NCBI GenBank assembly: GCA_051000755.1
Contig: JBPCNZ010000108.1
Coordinates: forward strand, 1 to 64,000
Direction: 5' to 3'
DNA length: 64,000 nt
Source: JALZAH01 sp051000755
GTDB taxonomy: Bacteria > Actinomycetota > Acidimicrobiia > Acidimicrobiales > Palsa-688
The stretch's first letter is position 1, and every line of letters begins with the position of its first letter. The position numbers were made by a program, and so were the translations under genes. The notes under the pieces are model-generated. The model was not told the origin of the DNA. It saw nothing but the letters and a program-made list of their open reading frames with translations, and did not search any database. Below, piece by piece: positions 9,239-19,132 of this stretch.

Positions 9239-10033
9239 TCACGCCGTGCGGTGCCACAGCTTGATGCCGCCGAGGATGCCGGCGTCGTTGTCGACCACGG
9301 TGACATCGGCCGGCAGGTCGAAGTCGATCTTGCCGGAGTTGCCCCCGCCCAGGTAGCAATGGTCGAAGAACGTGAGGGCCCGGAGTGTGTCGATCATCTC
9401 CGCTACCCGCTTGTTCCACTTCTTGGCCCCCAAGGCCTTGCGGGCGTCGTTGCCCAGGGCCTCGTTGTAGGTCTCATTCTTGCGCAGGGGATGGTGGGCG
9501 AACTCGAGATGGGGGAGCAGGGCGCCTTCGTAGAACAGGGCGGTGCCGATCCCGGTCCCGAGGGTCACGACCAGCTCGAGGCCATGGCCGGTGACCACCG
9601 CCGAGCCTTGGACGTCGGCGTCGTTGGCCACCTTGGTCGGCTTGGCCATCGACGAGCTGATGGCGGCCTGCAGGTTGAAGCCGTCCCAGGCCTTGGTCAA
9701 CTTGGCGGACGGCTTGCCCTCGGGGCCTTCGGGGGAGACGAAATGGGGGGCCGAGAGGATGCGCCCGGCTCGCACCATGCCCGGGAAGCCGACCGAGATG
9801 CGATCGAACGGCGGCAGGCCCTTCACCAGGTCGTTGAGGACGGTGACGAGCTTGTCGGGGGACAGAGGATAAGGAGTGTCGATGCGCACCCGATCGTGCT
9901 CCATGTGGCCGATGTCGTCGAGAACCGACGCCTTGAGCCCGGTTCCGCCGATGTCGATGGCGAGGGTGTTGCTCGCCTGCGAACGGGGGGAGTCATACAA
10001 CGGCGTTGCGGCGCCTGGAGGGGTGGTGACCAT
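9239..10033 (-). CDS. ppgK: Polyphosphate glucokinase (ROK family)
   Basis: Phosphorylates glucose using polyphosphate or ATP. The phosphate-binding motif LAIDIGGTGLKAS, NDADVQG (catalytic Asp), TLGTGIGTALF and the EFAHHP segment are those of actinobacterial PPGK, and the length of about 264 residues fits. It lacks the zinc-binding Cys cluster of typical ROK repressors and sugar kinases, which is normal for PPGK. The start is ATG 10033 or GTG 10039. It is divergent from the histidine kinase gene, with a 160-base shared intergenic region. Confidence 0.9.
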   Translation of the reverse strand: MVTTPPGAATPLYDSPRSQASNTLAIDIGGTGLKASVLDDIGHMEHDRVRIDTPYPLSPDKLVTVLNDLVKGLPPFDRISVGFPGMVRAGRILSAPHFVSPEGPEGKPSAKLTKAWDGFNLQAAISSSMAKPTKVANDADVQGSAVVTGHGLELVVTLGTGIGTALFYEGALLPHLEFAHHPLRKNETYNEALGNDARKALGAKKWNKRVAEMIDTLRALTFFDHCYLGGGNSGKIDFDLPADVTVVDNDAGILGGIKLWHRTA

Positions 10034-10201
10034 GGGCACACGTTAGGGCCGATGAGCTCCGATGAGGGCCAGGGCGGTGGGCCCGACCTGACACAGGTGA
10101 CCGGTGCGATGGGCCGGGGACGTTGACCCATGACAAAGCGCACCCCTGGCCGGGGACAGACCCCACTTCCCGGGGTGCGCCCCGGCTCCTAGCATGACCG
10201 T
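10034..10201. promoter_or_regulatory. Divergent promoter region with a 9-bp inverted repeat
   Basis: Lies between ppgK (-) and the histidine kinase (+). A perfect inverted repeat GCGCACCCC (10138-10146) / GGGGTGCGC (10172-10180) with a 25-base spacer sits just before the kinase start. TTGACC at about 10122 could be a -35 element, but no convincing -10 is spaced from it. The repeat may be a regulator site or a mRNA hairpin. Confidence 0.35.
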
Positions 10202-11560
10202 ATGACCGATGGAGGGCAGCGCCCACCCCCCCATGATGGGCAGCACCCACCCACCGATGGAGGGCACCCGCCCACCGATGTCGGGGCGGCGCGCAGCCAG
10301 GGCATGTTGGGCCGGCCCAGCGCGATGGTGAACCGCCTGCTGCCGTGCGTGTGGCTGTTGTTCCTTCTCCTGCCCCTGTTCGCCATGTGGGGGCGCCGCG
10401 GCAACACGGCGGGCCACGACGTGGCGGTCACGGCGGTGGTCATCGCCTTCAGCGCCCTCTTCGTGTACTCCTCGGCCGTTGCCTACGAGCAGCGGAAGCG
10501 CTGGACCCGCCTCCACGACATCGTCGTCGTGTGCGTCATGCTTGCCGTACCGCTCATCCTGGTGGCCTACGACGGCTCTGGCTACTGGTCCTACGCACTC
10601 GTCTATGCCCTCCTGCCGGCCATGCGCCTGTGGGACCGATCGGCACAGTACCGCTCCGTCCTGATCCTGGGGCTGTTGACGGGGCTCGCGGCCTTCGCCG
10701 GCGGCCTTCGGGGCTCCGAGCTGATCATCCCCATCGGCGTGGTCCTGGGCAGCGGTGCCGGTTGGTTGGGCTTCGGCCGCCTGATCGCGGCCAACGCCGC
10801 CCTCGAAGGGGCCCAGGAGGAGAAGGCCCGGGTGGCGGTGGCGGAGGAACGGCTTCGCTTCGCCCGGGACCTCCACGACCTGCTTGGCCACAGCCTGTCG
10901 GTGATCACCCTGAAGAGCGAGCTGGCCGGCCGTCTGATGGTCGTCGACGCCGCCCGGGCCGGGACCGAGGTGTCCGAGATCGAGCAGGTCGCCCGCCGGG
11001 CCCTCAAGGAGGTGCGAGAAGCGGCCAGCGGGTACCGCCAGGCCACGCTCGCGGTGGAGCTGGCCGGCTCCCGCACCGCCCTGGCCGCTGCCCACATCTC
11101 CTGGGCGGAGGAGGTCGATCCCGATCTCTCCCTGCCCCAGCCGGTCGAGGCGGTGCTGGCCTGGACGGTACGCGAGGGGGTGACCAACGTGATCCGTCAC
11201 AGCCACGCCGCCACCTGCACCCTCGCCCTGGATGTTGATGACACGACGGCCACCATGACCATCGCCGACGACGGGACGGGCGCTGCGGCAAAGAACGGGT
11301 CGGCCGGCGAGGGCAACGGGCTGCGAGGCCTGGGCGAACGGGTCGCCGCGGCCTCCGGGATCCTGGAGGCCGGTCCCCGACAGGGCGGGGGCTACCGCCT
11401 GGTGGTGTCGGTCCCCGTGCAGGTCGACCACCGCGTTCCGCAGCACGCGCTGCCGACCCCGCTGGCGCCGGCCACGGCGGGCCCGCCGGCCAGCGGAGGC
11501 TTCGGGGACGGCCCGATCGGGCGGATGCTGGGCGCGGCCCGGGGGCGCAACGCCGGGTGA
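10202..11560 (+). CDS. Sensor histidine kinase, NarL/DesK-type
   Basis: A membrane kinase of 452 residues. Residues 1-40 are a soluble Pro/Gly/His-rich segment encoded by imperfect tandem repeats (PPHDGQHPPTDGGHPPTD). About five TM helices span residues 45-190. The HisKA_3 dimerisation box RFARDLHDLLGHSLSV has the phosphoacceptor His225, and the HATPase domain contains REGVTNVIRHSHA (N box) and DDGTG...GNGLRGLGERV (G boxes). Its stop overlaps the response-regulator GTG, so the two form a cognate pair. The signal is unknown. Confidence 0.93.
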   Translation: MTDGGQRPPPHDGQHPPTDGGHPPTDVGAARSQGMLGRPSAMVNRLLPCVWLLFLLLPLFAMWGRRGNTAGHDVAVTAVVIAFSALFVYSSAVAYEQRKRWTRLHDIVVVCVMLAVPLILVAYDGSGYWSYALVYALLPAMRLWDRSAQYRSVLILGLLTGLAAFAGGLRGSELIIPIGVVLGSGAGWLGFGRLIAANAALEGAQEEKARVAVAEERLRFARDLHDLLGHSLSVITLKSELAGRLMVVDAARAGTEVSEIEQVARRALKEVREAASGYRQATLAVELAGSRTALAAAHISWAEEVDPDLSLPQPVEAVLAWTVREGVTNVIRHSHAATCTLALDVDDTTATMTIADDGTGAAAKNGSAGEGNGLRGLGERVAAASGILEAGPRQGGGYRLVVSVPVQVDHRVPQHALPTPLAPATAGPPASGGFGDGPIGRMLGAARGRNAG

Positions 11561-12171
11561 TCAGGGTCCTGATCGCCGAGGATCAGGTGATGGTCCGCCA
11601 GGCCCTGGCCATGCTCCTCGATCTGGAGCCCGACATCGAGGTCGTCGCCCAGGTGTCGGGGGGTGACGCAGTGGTGGGCGCGGCCCGGGACGCGGCGGTG
11701 GATGTGGCCCTCCTCGACATCGAGATGCCCGGCGGTGACGGGCTGACGGCGGCGGGTCGCGTGGCCCGCGAACTGCCCGACGTCAAGGTGCTGATCCTGA
11801 CCACGTTCGGCCGCCCCGGCTTTCTGCGCCTGGCCTTGGAGAATGGCGCCGCCGGCTTCCTCCTCAAGGACGCCCCTGCGGCGGAGCTGGCCGCGGCCAT
11901 CCGCCGGACCCTCAACGGTGAGCGGGTCGTCGACCCGGTGCTGGCCGCCACCGCCCTGTCCGACGGGGCCAACCCGTTGACCCCCCGGGAGCTGGAGGTG
12001 CTCGAGGCGGCCCGGGACGAGGCCACCGTGGCCGACATGGCCCGGGCCCTGCACCTGTCGCAGGGAACGGTGCGCAACCACCTGTCGGTGGTCATCGGCA
12101 AGCTGGCGGCGCGCAACCGGGTGGATGCGGTGCGCCTGGCCCAGGCCAAGGGCTGGCTCTCGGCCCGCTAG
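11557..12171 (+). CDS. LuxR/NarL-family response regulator
   Basis: A 204-residue regulator. The receiver domain carries the acidic pair ED (residues 8-9), phosphoacceptor Asp54 in LLDIEMPG, a Thr in ILTTFGR and Lys in FLLKDAPA. The C-terminal LuxR helix-turn-helix is NPLTPRELEVLEAARD...TVRNHLSVVIGKLAARNRVDAVRLA. Translationally coupled to the upstream kinase (GTGA overlap). It resembles the DesR/LiaR group, which often controls membrane or envelope genes; the targets here are unknown. Confidence 0.94.
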   Translation: MIRVLIAEDQVMVRQALAMLLDLEPDIEVVAQVSGGDAVVGAARDAAVDVALLDIEMPGGDGLTAAGRVARELPDVKVLILTTFGRPGFLRLALENGAAGFLLKDAPAAELAAAIRRTLNGERVVDPVLAATALSDGANPLTPRELEVLEAARDEATVADMARALHLSQGTVRNHLSVVIGKLAARNRVDAVRLAQAKGWLSAR

Positions 12172-12177
12172 CGGTGC

Positions 12178-15100
12178 CTAGCTGAAGCGCCAGTACTTCT
12201 CGTCGACGTGGGGCTTGGTCATCTCGACGAGTGCCTCCCACGCCGTGGACATGTGCACCTGGGTGACGTCGAAGCCGCCAGTCATGATGCTGGTGGTCTT
12301 CGACATGCCCTTGTTCGGGGCGTTCAGGGCGAAGTCGGGGGACTCGAGGCCGGCGCGCTGCAGCAGGTCCTGGGTGTGGGCCTGACCGACCTTCTCCTTG
12401 GCGTGCTCCTTCGCCGTCGGGGAGGCGTCCAGCCGCAGGTGGTCGGACCGAGTGTCGGGGGGTAGCAGGTCGGCGCTGATCATCCCTTTCACGGTCTCGG
12501 CGGAGGACGCCATGTAGTACTCGTCGATGAGGCCGACCATGTGGCCGAACTCGTGGGCGGCGGTGAAACGGGTCCAGTTGTCGACGTAGGTCTGCTTGAT
12601 GACCGGGTCGGTGGCCTTGGCGCTCACGGCCACCGCGCCCGGGGCGCCCGCGTTGACCGCCTCCATGGGGTTCTTGACGCCCTGCAGCGTCAGCGCGGCG
12701 ACGACTTCGTCGGCCGATCCCCCGTCGAGCGCGAGGGGGTGGAGCGCGGCCAGCGAGCTCGGAATCTCGAGGCGCTTGAGGCCGTCCGCCAGGTTGCGAA
12801 TGGCGGCGTCACGGGTCGCCTTGTCCCCTCCGTGGGGGATGGCGCCGAGCCTGGTCACGAGCTGGGTCAGGCGCCGATGGTCGAGCTCGTAGGCGGGCTC
12901 GATGTTCTGGGTCTTCTCGGCGTCGTGCAAGTAGCCGTGCAGGCGCGGGTCCTGGAGCTTCTCGTAGAGGTCGTGCTGCTGCAGGAACATGATCGGGATG
13001 TTCCCGCCGCCGGAGTAGTCACCGCCGAGCCCGGAGCTGCCGCCGGACTTCAGCTTCTTGGGGCCGCCCCCCGACTCGGTCACCACCGACTTGGCGGCCT
13101 CGACGATGAAGTGCTGACCCTTCGGCACCTCTCGGACATGGAACCGGGGGACCGCCTTGATGGTCTCCCACCCGGGCCTGAGGCAGCTGATCGTGTGCCC
13201 GCTGTTGTTGAACGGACCCGTGGCCCTCGCCCGGGTAGGCGGCTTTCCAGTCGTCCCGCTCCTGGTCGGTCCAACGGTTGCTGGCGAACTCCTGGCCCAG
13301 GCCGAGGGCGACGTCCGATCCGGCCGTCGGCGACGGGGCGAAGTTGGCGTCCGACGAGTCCTTGAAGTCGTAGAAGACGCGCACGGTCACGTCGAGCGCG
13401 TCAGTCGCCGGGTCGTAGGCGACGTCGAACTTGCCGTTCTTCCCGCTGGTGAAGTCGGTAAGGGAGAACGGCCCGTGCGTGTAGAAGTCGAGGAAGTCGG
13501 TGAGGTTGCCGATTGAGTCCGACGGATCGTTGGCCGCCTCCGCCTGCTGCTTGTCCTTCAGCATCCCCTGCAACGTGTCCTCGCCGTGGATCTGCCGGTA
13601 CGCGGGCTTGAGGCGGTAGGTGAAGTCTGGGAAGTCCGTCGCCAGGCGGTCGTAGACGGCGTGGCCGTCCCCGTTCTTGCGGAACATGTCCATGAAGGCT
13701 GGTGGATGATCTCGCCGAGTGTGGCGGGGACGGCGAGGCCGAGGGGCGGGACGTGCTGGTTGTAGGTGCTCTCGAGCATGTCGCCCTGGCCCGGTCTGGC
13801 CTTGACGTAGCGGGCCACCCGGCGGACCATGGCCTTCTGCGGCTCGCTGGTGGTGGCGGCCCGCCGGGCCATGCTCCGCAGCTGCTGGCGCTCGCCAGTG
13901 TTGGCAGCCGTCTCCCGGTCGAGCTCCATCTTCAGGGACTCCGCCTCACCGAACACCTTGGTGTGGGTGGCGGCCAGGTCCGTCTCGAGACCCGGGAAGC
14001 TGGCCAGGAGCTTCGAGTACACCTTGTAACCCGCGCCTTGGGCGCGGAACTGGTCCTCGAAGTACGCCCTCATGCTCTCCGCCCCGGTGGCCGCCCGGGC
14101 GTCCCCCCGCTCGGCGCGGTTCCACCCCTCGGCGCTGCGGGCCTCGGTCAGCTTGGCGGCCCGGATGAACCCGGTCGTGCCGGCGAACTCCGCTTTCACC
14201 CATTCCCCCGTGACGTCGCGCTGCTCGGGCTGGAGGACCGACACGTTCTGACCCGGCTTGATCCGCTTCCCGGTCTTGGCGTCGACCTTGACCGCGTGGT
14301 TGCGGCCCTGCGCCTCGAACTTCCGCAGGAAGGTGGCGTTGACCTCCTCGGAGAGAGCGACGACCTTCGGCGCCTTGGGCGCCTCGACCGATCGCTCGAC
14401 CGGGATCTCGGCGAACGACCGGAGTCTGATCTTCTCTGTCTTGTTCTCGAGGTTCTTGATGGCCTTCATGTCGATCGTCCGGGCCCGGTTGGACGTGTAG
14501 TAGACCCGCCGGACCCGGTTCTGGGTCACCAGGGCCACGAGCAGGCCCCCGGAGGGCAGCTTCTTCTGGACCGCCTTGGTGCCGGCGATGCTCGGGATGA
14601 GGAACTGGCCGGCGGCGACGCCGCCCGCGACGTCCCCCCGGGCGCCATGGGCGATGCCGTCCAACCACGCCTGGGCCGCTGCGCTCTGCTTGTCCTTGGC
14701 CACGGTGGCCAGGAACTGCGGCAGCTCCAGGTCAACGTAGGGCGCTGCGGTCGGTCCTACCGCCTCGGCCAGGAAGGCGTCGAGCGCATCCCTCGCCTCT
14801 CGGGGCACGGAGTTGGTGATCCCCTGCATCGTGGGCAGTGCGTCGTCACCGAGTGTTCGATCGCTCGGGGTGCCAACGGCGTCCCCGCCTGCGAAGCCCC
14901 CTGACGCCAGGTTGTTGCCGGTGGAGTCCCGATAGGCGCTACGGGACAGGCGTCCGTTCTTCACCTCGAGGACCTGCGTGGCGAAGGTCTGCACCCGGCG
15001 GTCGGTGCCGTCGTCGAAGATGATCCGGAAGTCGAGCGTGCGAGACACGTTGCGGCCCGCCCGCTCGAACAGGCCGGGGATGTCCCGGAAGCCGACCTTC

Positions 15101-15705
15101 TTCTTTCCCTTCAGCGTCCCCGCCGCCGCTTGGGCCACCGCCTCCTTCCAGGTCAGGGCGCAGCCGTCCGCCGCCGCCTCGAACGTCGATGCGTCCGGTT
15201 TCATGGCGTGGATGTCGTTCCAGGGCTTCTCCCCCTTGGCCCCCTGGTTGTCGCGGGCGACCTTGACGTGCTCCCAATACTCGAGCTCGAGGCCGTAGAC
15301 GGAGTTGGGCGGGGCCCCGGCGGGGGTCACCGGGTGCGAGCCGGCGTCGATCTGGACCCACACGTCCATGGCGTGGCCGAGCTGACCCTGGTTGCCCGGT
15401 GCGTTCTTCACGCCGAGGCCCGACCCGGTGATCTTGGCCAAGCTGGCCTTGGTCTCGCCCTTCTTGCGCTGGACCGTCAGGGGCCCGGCTGCAGGCCCCG
15501 GACGCCCGCCCTGCGCCCTCACGGCGCGAGTGGCTCCCCGGTTGCCCACGCTCCGCTGCAGGTGGATCAGCTGGCCGGGCGACATCGCCCGCCCAGGCCG
15601 GGGACCGGGCGACGGCGTCTCCGCCGGTCGCTGCGGCGCCGAGGATCGGTCCGTCCCCGCCGCCTGTTGCTCCCGCGGAGCCGACGGCCCCTTCTGCGCT
15701 CCCAT
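12178..15705 (-). pseudogene. Large LQRSVGN-motif protein with C-terminal zinc metallopeptidase; frame broken twice
   Basis: One coding sequence of about 1,175 codons split by two compensating single-base changes. The first, near 13695 (within CACCAGCCTTCATGG), loses a base; the second, near 13220 (a GGG run in CACGGGTCC), gains one and restores the first frame. Read through, it has a Pro/Ser/Gln-rich head, the motif HLQRSVGNRGATR at residues 49-60, a mixed alpha/beta body with an SH3-like stretch (GEWVKAEFAGTTGFI), and a C-terminal peptidase with HEFGHMVGLIDEY (near 12519-12555), matching HExxHxxGxxD zinc ligands. LQR-VGN heads are typical of actinobacterial proteins associated with extracellular contractile injection systems, often with DUF4157, which I do not see here. 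A toxin or effector role is inference. The frameshifts may be sequencing errors. Confidence 0.65.
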
Positions 15706-15825
15706 GTGCAGCCCCTTGGCGGTTGGCGGCGGACGTGACCTCAGAGGGTGAGGCTATCTGCGGATGTCACGCACCATGGGGCTGACCGACCGCCCGTTGG
15801 GGCAGCAGTGCCAGGCGGTCCCTCG

Positions 15826-16755
15826 CTAATGGACGCTGAGGTGGGAGCCGGTCAGCTCCTCGGAGACCTCCCACAGGCGCCGGGCCTGGTCCTGGCGGGT
15901 GGCGGCGCGTGGCGGGCGGACCCTGGTCGGCAGCCCCCGGAGATGAACGGGGCCCCGCGGACCGAAGTACTGCCCGCCTTCCACGCCGGGGGCAGTGGCG
16001 GCGTACAAGGTGGGCAGGGCTCCGGCCGCCGCGGACTGGGCCACAAGGGCCTTGGTGACGGCCAGGAACGTCCGGTCGCTCCAGGTGGAGGTGGCCAGGG
16101 GACCGTTGCTGATCAGCTCGGTGGACGAGAAGCCGGGGTGGGCGGCCACGCTGGTCACGTCGATGCCCCGCCGGCGGATGATGCGGTCCAGCTCGAAGGC
16201 GAACAGCAGGTTGGCCAGCTTGGCCTGGCCGTACGCCCCCCAGGGGTGGTAGCCGTGCTCACCTTGGAGGTCGTCGAAGTGCATCCGGCCCGTGGCCGCC
16301 ATCCCGCTGCTGAGGGTGACCACCCGGGCTCCGGACCGGGCGATCAGGAGGGGCCACAGGCGCAGGGTGAGGGCGAAATGGCCGAGGTGGTTGGTCCCCA
16401 GCTGCATCTCGAAGCCGTCGGCGGTGAGCATCCGGGGGATGGCCATGACGCCGGCGTTGTTGACCAGGGTGTCCACCCGGTCGACCCGGTCGGCCAGGTC
16501 CTTGGCGAAGGTCTCGACCGACGTCAGGTCGGCCAGGTCGAGAGGCACGACCACGGGGGCGGTCCCGGTGGCCACCGCGGCCACCTTCTCGGCCGCCACG
16601 GAGGCCCGCTCAGGGCTGCGGCAGGCCAGGATGACCTGGGCGCCGTGGGCCGCGAGGGCCAGGGAGGTGTGCAGGCCGAGTCCGCTGTTGGCCCCGGTGA
16701 CGACCGCCACCGTCCCGGTTCGATCGCCGATGTGGGCAGCTGTCCAACGAGGCAT
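15826..16755 (-). CDS. Short-chain dehydrogenase/reductase (retinol dehydrogenase-like)
   Basis: A classical SDR of 309 residues. The NAD(P)-binding motif is VVTGANSGLG, the NNAG motif is VNNAGVM, catalytic Ser is in VTLSSGMA, and the active site is YGQAK. CRSPERA after strand 2 favours NADP(H). LGTNHLGHF is typical of the retinol dehydrogenase/WWOX-like subgroup. Physiological substrate unknown. It lies 120 bases upstream of the metallopeptidase gene on the same strand and is divergent from the DUF3040 gene. Confidence 0.9.
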   Translation of the reverse strand: MPRWTAAHIGDRTGTVAVVTGANSGLGLHTSLALAAHGAQVILACRSPERASVAAEKVAAVATGTAPVVVPLDLADLTSVETFAKDLADRVDRVDTLVNNAGVMAIPRMLTADGFEMQLGTNHLGHFALTLRLWPLLIARSGARVVTLSSGMAATGRMHFDDLQGEHGYHPWGAYGQAKLANLLFAFELDRIIRRRGIDVTSVAAHPGFSSTELISNGPLATSTWSDRTFLAVTKALVAQSAAAGALPTLYAATAPGVEGGQYFGPRGPVHLRGLPTRVRPPRAATRQDQARRLWEVSEELTGSHLSVH

Positions 16756-16887
16756 GGCTCAGCGTAGGCGGATGCGCGATCATGAGTGGTCGGAACCGGT
16801 GTTGTGGGTAGAGAATGCAAGTGAGGCCGAAGCGGCCCATGGATCCCGGCGGCGACGCCGGACGAGTAGGGAACAGGGGATCTGGCC

Positions 16888-17259
16888 ATGAGCACTCGTG
16901 ATGAGGCGACGCTCTCAGCAGAAGAGAGGGCTGCGTTCGCCCGGATCGAAGCACAGGCGATAGCGGACGACCCGTCTCTCGGCGCGTCGCTGTTGTTCCG
17001 CTTCGAGCACAAGCTGAGGCGGGTCATCACCGCCCTCGGCCAGCGGTCGCACCGGACTTGGGTCGGCGCCGTCCTCGTCGCGGCCGGCGTCGCCCTGGTG
17101 GTGGTGGGCCTGGCCACGACCGTCGCCCTGTCCGTCCTCGGCATCGTCGCCGTGGTGTTCGGGGCCCTTCCTCTGGCCGAGCTGCTTTTCGAGCGGGTGG
17201 AACGGGCGGGGGCCCGGGCCATCGCCGCCCGCAAGGCGCCACCCGACCCGACCGCCTGA
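16888..17259 (+). CDS. DUF3040 family small membrane protein
   Basis: A 123-residue protein with an acidic N-terminal helix (LSAEERAAFARIEAQ, then DDPSL), followed by a basic stretch and two adjacent TM helices (about residues 58-95), which is the DUF3040 architecture of actinobacteria. The ATG has GGGGA upstream. Function unknown; these proteins sit in the cytoplasmic membrane. Confidence 0.85.
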   Translation: MSTRDEATLSAEERAAFARIEAQAIADDPSLGASLLFRFEHKLRRVITALGQRSHRTWVGAVLVAAGVALVVVGLATTVALSVLGIVAVVFGALPLAELLFERVERAGARAIAARKAPPDPTA

Positions 17260-17348
17260 GGGCAACCGTGCCGGCCGGGCCGTTGCTGCCGTAGCGGTCG
17301 GCCCGTACCTCCCGGGGAGTCGCTCCGACCGTAGCCGGGTAGACAGAA

Positions 17349-17747
17349 GTGTCCGTCCCACCCATGAAGGAGCCGCTTGTGCCCAAGCCCGAGGTCACCA
17401 TTCCCGAAACCGAGCCCCCCGCCGACCTGGTCAAAGAGGACCTCGAGGTCGGCGACGGACCCGAAGCGATGGCCGGCAAGCCCGTGTCGGTCCACTATGT
17501 GGGGGTGTCGTGGTCGACGGGCCGGCAGTTCGACGCCTCGTGGGACCGCAACGAGCCCTTCGCCTTCGGGCTGGGGTCCGGCCAGGTCATCACCGGCTGG
17601 GACGAGGGTGTGGTCGGCATGAAGGTCGGCGGCCGCCGGCGGCTCACCATCCCCCCGCACCTGGGGTACGGCGACGGGGGCGCCGGCGGGGTCATCAAGG
17701 GGGGCGAGACCCTCGTGTTCGTCGTGGACCTCCTCGGCGTCGCCTAG
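17349..17747 (+). CDS. FKBP-type peptidyl-prolyl cis-trans isomerase
   Basis: A 132-residue single-domain cytoplasmic FKBP. Hallmarks are VSVHYVGVSWSTGRQFDASW, FGLGSGQVITGWDEGV, GGRRRLTIPPHLGYG and LVFVVDLL. A Glu/Pro-rich lead of about 30 residues precedes the domain, and no signal peptide is present. Starts with GTG 17349 or ATG 17364. It catalyses proline isomerisation in protein folding. Confidence 0.93.
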   Translation: MSVPPMKEPLVPKPEVTIPETEPPADLVKEDLEVGDGPEAMAGKPVSVHYVGVSWSTGRQFDASWDRNEPFAFGLGSGQVITGWDEGVVGMKVGGRRRLTIPPHLGYGDGGAGGVIKGGETLVFVVDLLGVA

Positions 17748-17764
17748 CCCAGAACCCTGTCCCC

Positions 17765-17792
17765 GCCCCGGCCGGTAGGCTCCGGCCGGGGC
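17765..17792 (+). terminator. Strong GC hairpin between FKBP and serS
   Basis: A perfect 11-bp stem GCCCCGGCCGG / CCGGCCGGGGC with the 6-base loop TAGGCT, starting 18 bases after the FKBP stop and 40 bases before serS. No T-tract follows, which is common for terminators in high-GC actinobacteria; it could also act as an mRNA-stabilising hairpin. Confidence 0.6.
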
Positions 17793-17832
17793 TCGGGCCG
17801 ACCCGGTCGCCCCATTCCCCAAACCTCCCCCC

Positions 17833-19122
17833 ATGATCGACGTCCGCCTCCTCCTCGACGATTTCGACGACACCGCCCGCCGCCTGTCCCGCAAGCGGGT
17901 CGACCCTGCGCTGGTCAGCTCCGCCCGCGACCTCGCCGTCCTCCGGCGGTCCCGGGTCCACGCCGTCGACGACGCCCGGCGGGAGGCCAACGTCGGGGCC
18001 TCGGCCATCGGCAGGCTGATGCGGGAGGGCCGGGCTGCGGAGGCGGATGAGGCGAAGGCGGCGATGGCTCGGGCCCGCGGCGCTCTCGACGCCCTCGAAG
18101 TCGAGCTGCGGATCACCGAGGCCGAGCTCGACGACGTGGTCTCCCGCCTGCCCAACCTGCCCGCCGACATCGCCCCTGACGGCGCCGGTGAGGCCGACAA
18201 CGTGGTGGTCCGCACCGAGGGTTACGACCCGGCCGATTACGAAGGGCGGACCTGGGAGACCCACTGGGACGTGGCCGAGCGCCTCGGCATCTTCGATCCG
18301 GCCCGGGCCGCCAAGCTGAGCGGGACGATGTTCTCGCTGCTGCGAGGCGACGGGGCCCGCCTGCTGCGAGCCCTGGTCGACTTCGCCCTCGACCTCCACC
18401 GGGACCGCTATGTCGAGGTGGCCCCGCCCCACGTGGTGCGCGAAGAGATCATCACCAGGACCGGGCACCTGACCAAGTTCGAGTCGCAGGCCTACCGTCT
18501 CCGTGACGACGACCTGTGGCTGGTCCCTACCGCCGAGGTGGCCCTCATGGGCATGTACCAGGGAGAGATCCTCGTCGAGGCCGACCTGCCGGCGCGCACC
18601 ATGGCCTACACCGTGTGCTGGCGCCGGGAGGCGGGGGCGGCCGGCAAGGACACCCGGGGGATGCAGCGCCTCCACGAGTTCCACAAGGTGGAGCTGGTCG
18701 AGCTGTGCGCACCCGAGGACTCCGAGGCGGAGCTGGCGGCGCTGCTGGCCGACGCCGAGAAGTCCATCATCGCCCTGGGGTTGCCGTACCGGGTGGTCGA
18801 GCTGTGCACCGCCGACCTCACGTTCTCCGCAGCACGGGTCTACGACCTGGAGGTCTACGCCCCGGGTGTCGACCGGTGGCTGGAGGTCAGCTCCGTCAGC
18901 CTGGTCACCGATTTCCAGGCCCGCCGGGGCGGGATCCGGCTGCGCCGCACCGAGGGCAACAAGGTGGAGCTGGTCCATTCCCTCAACGCCTCGGGCCTGG
19001 CCACCCCCCGGGTGTGGGCCGCCATCGTCGAGCACGGGCAGCGCCCCGACGGCACCGTGGCCGTCCCCGACGCCCTCATCCCGTACCTCGGTTCCGACAC
19101 CCTCCGCCCAGCGCGGCCATGA
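17833..19122 (+). CDS. serS: Seryl-tRNA synthetase
   Basis: Class II aminoacyl-tRNA synthetase charging tRNA-Ser. The N-terminal coiled-coil arm covers residues 1-105, with motif 2 in CWRREAGAAGKDTRGMQRLHEF-type sequence and motif 3 in the LNASGLATPRVWAAIVE region. Length 429 is standard. The ATG follows a short leader downstream of the GC hairpin. Cytoplasmic homodimer. Confidence 0.97.
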   Translation: MIDVRLLLDDFDDTARRLSRKRVDPALVSSARDLAVLRRSRVHAVDDARREANVGASAIGRLMREGRAAEADEAKAAMARARGALDALEVELRITEAELDDVVSRLPNLPADIAPDGAGEADNVVVRTEGYDPADYEGRTWETHWDVAERLGIFDPARAAKLSGTMFSLLRGDGARLLRALVDFALDLHRDRYVEVAPPHVVREEIITRTGHLTKFESQAYRLRDDDLWLVPTAEVALMGMYQGEILVEADLPARTMAYTVCWRREAGAAGKDTRGMQRLHEFHKVELVELCAPEDSEAELAALLADAEKSIIALGLPYRVVELCTADLTFSAARVYDLEVYAPGVDRWLEVSSVSLVTDFQARRGGIRLRRTEGNKVELVHSLNASGLATPRVWAAIVEHGQRPDGTVAVPDALIPYLGSDTLRPARP

Positions 19123-19132
19123 GGTCTGGGCA

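Noticed and set aside
17765..17792. Possible T-box or riboswitch before serS
   Set aside because: Only a short perfect hairpin is present and no T-box sequence or antiterminator is seen; better explained as a terminator-like stem.
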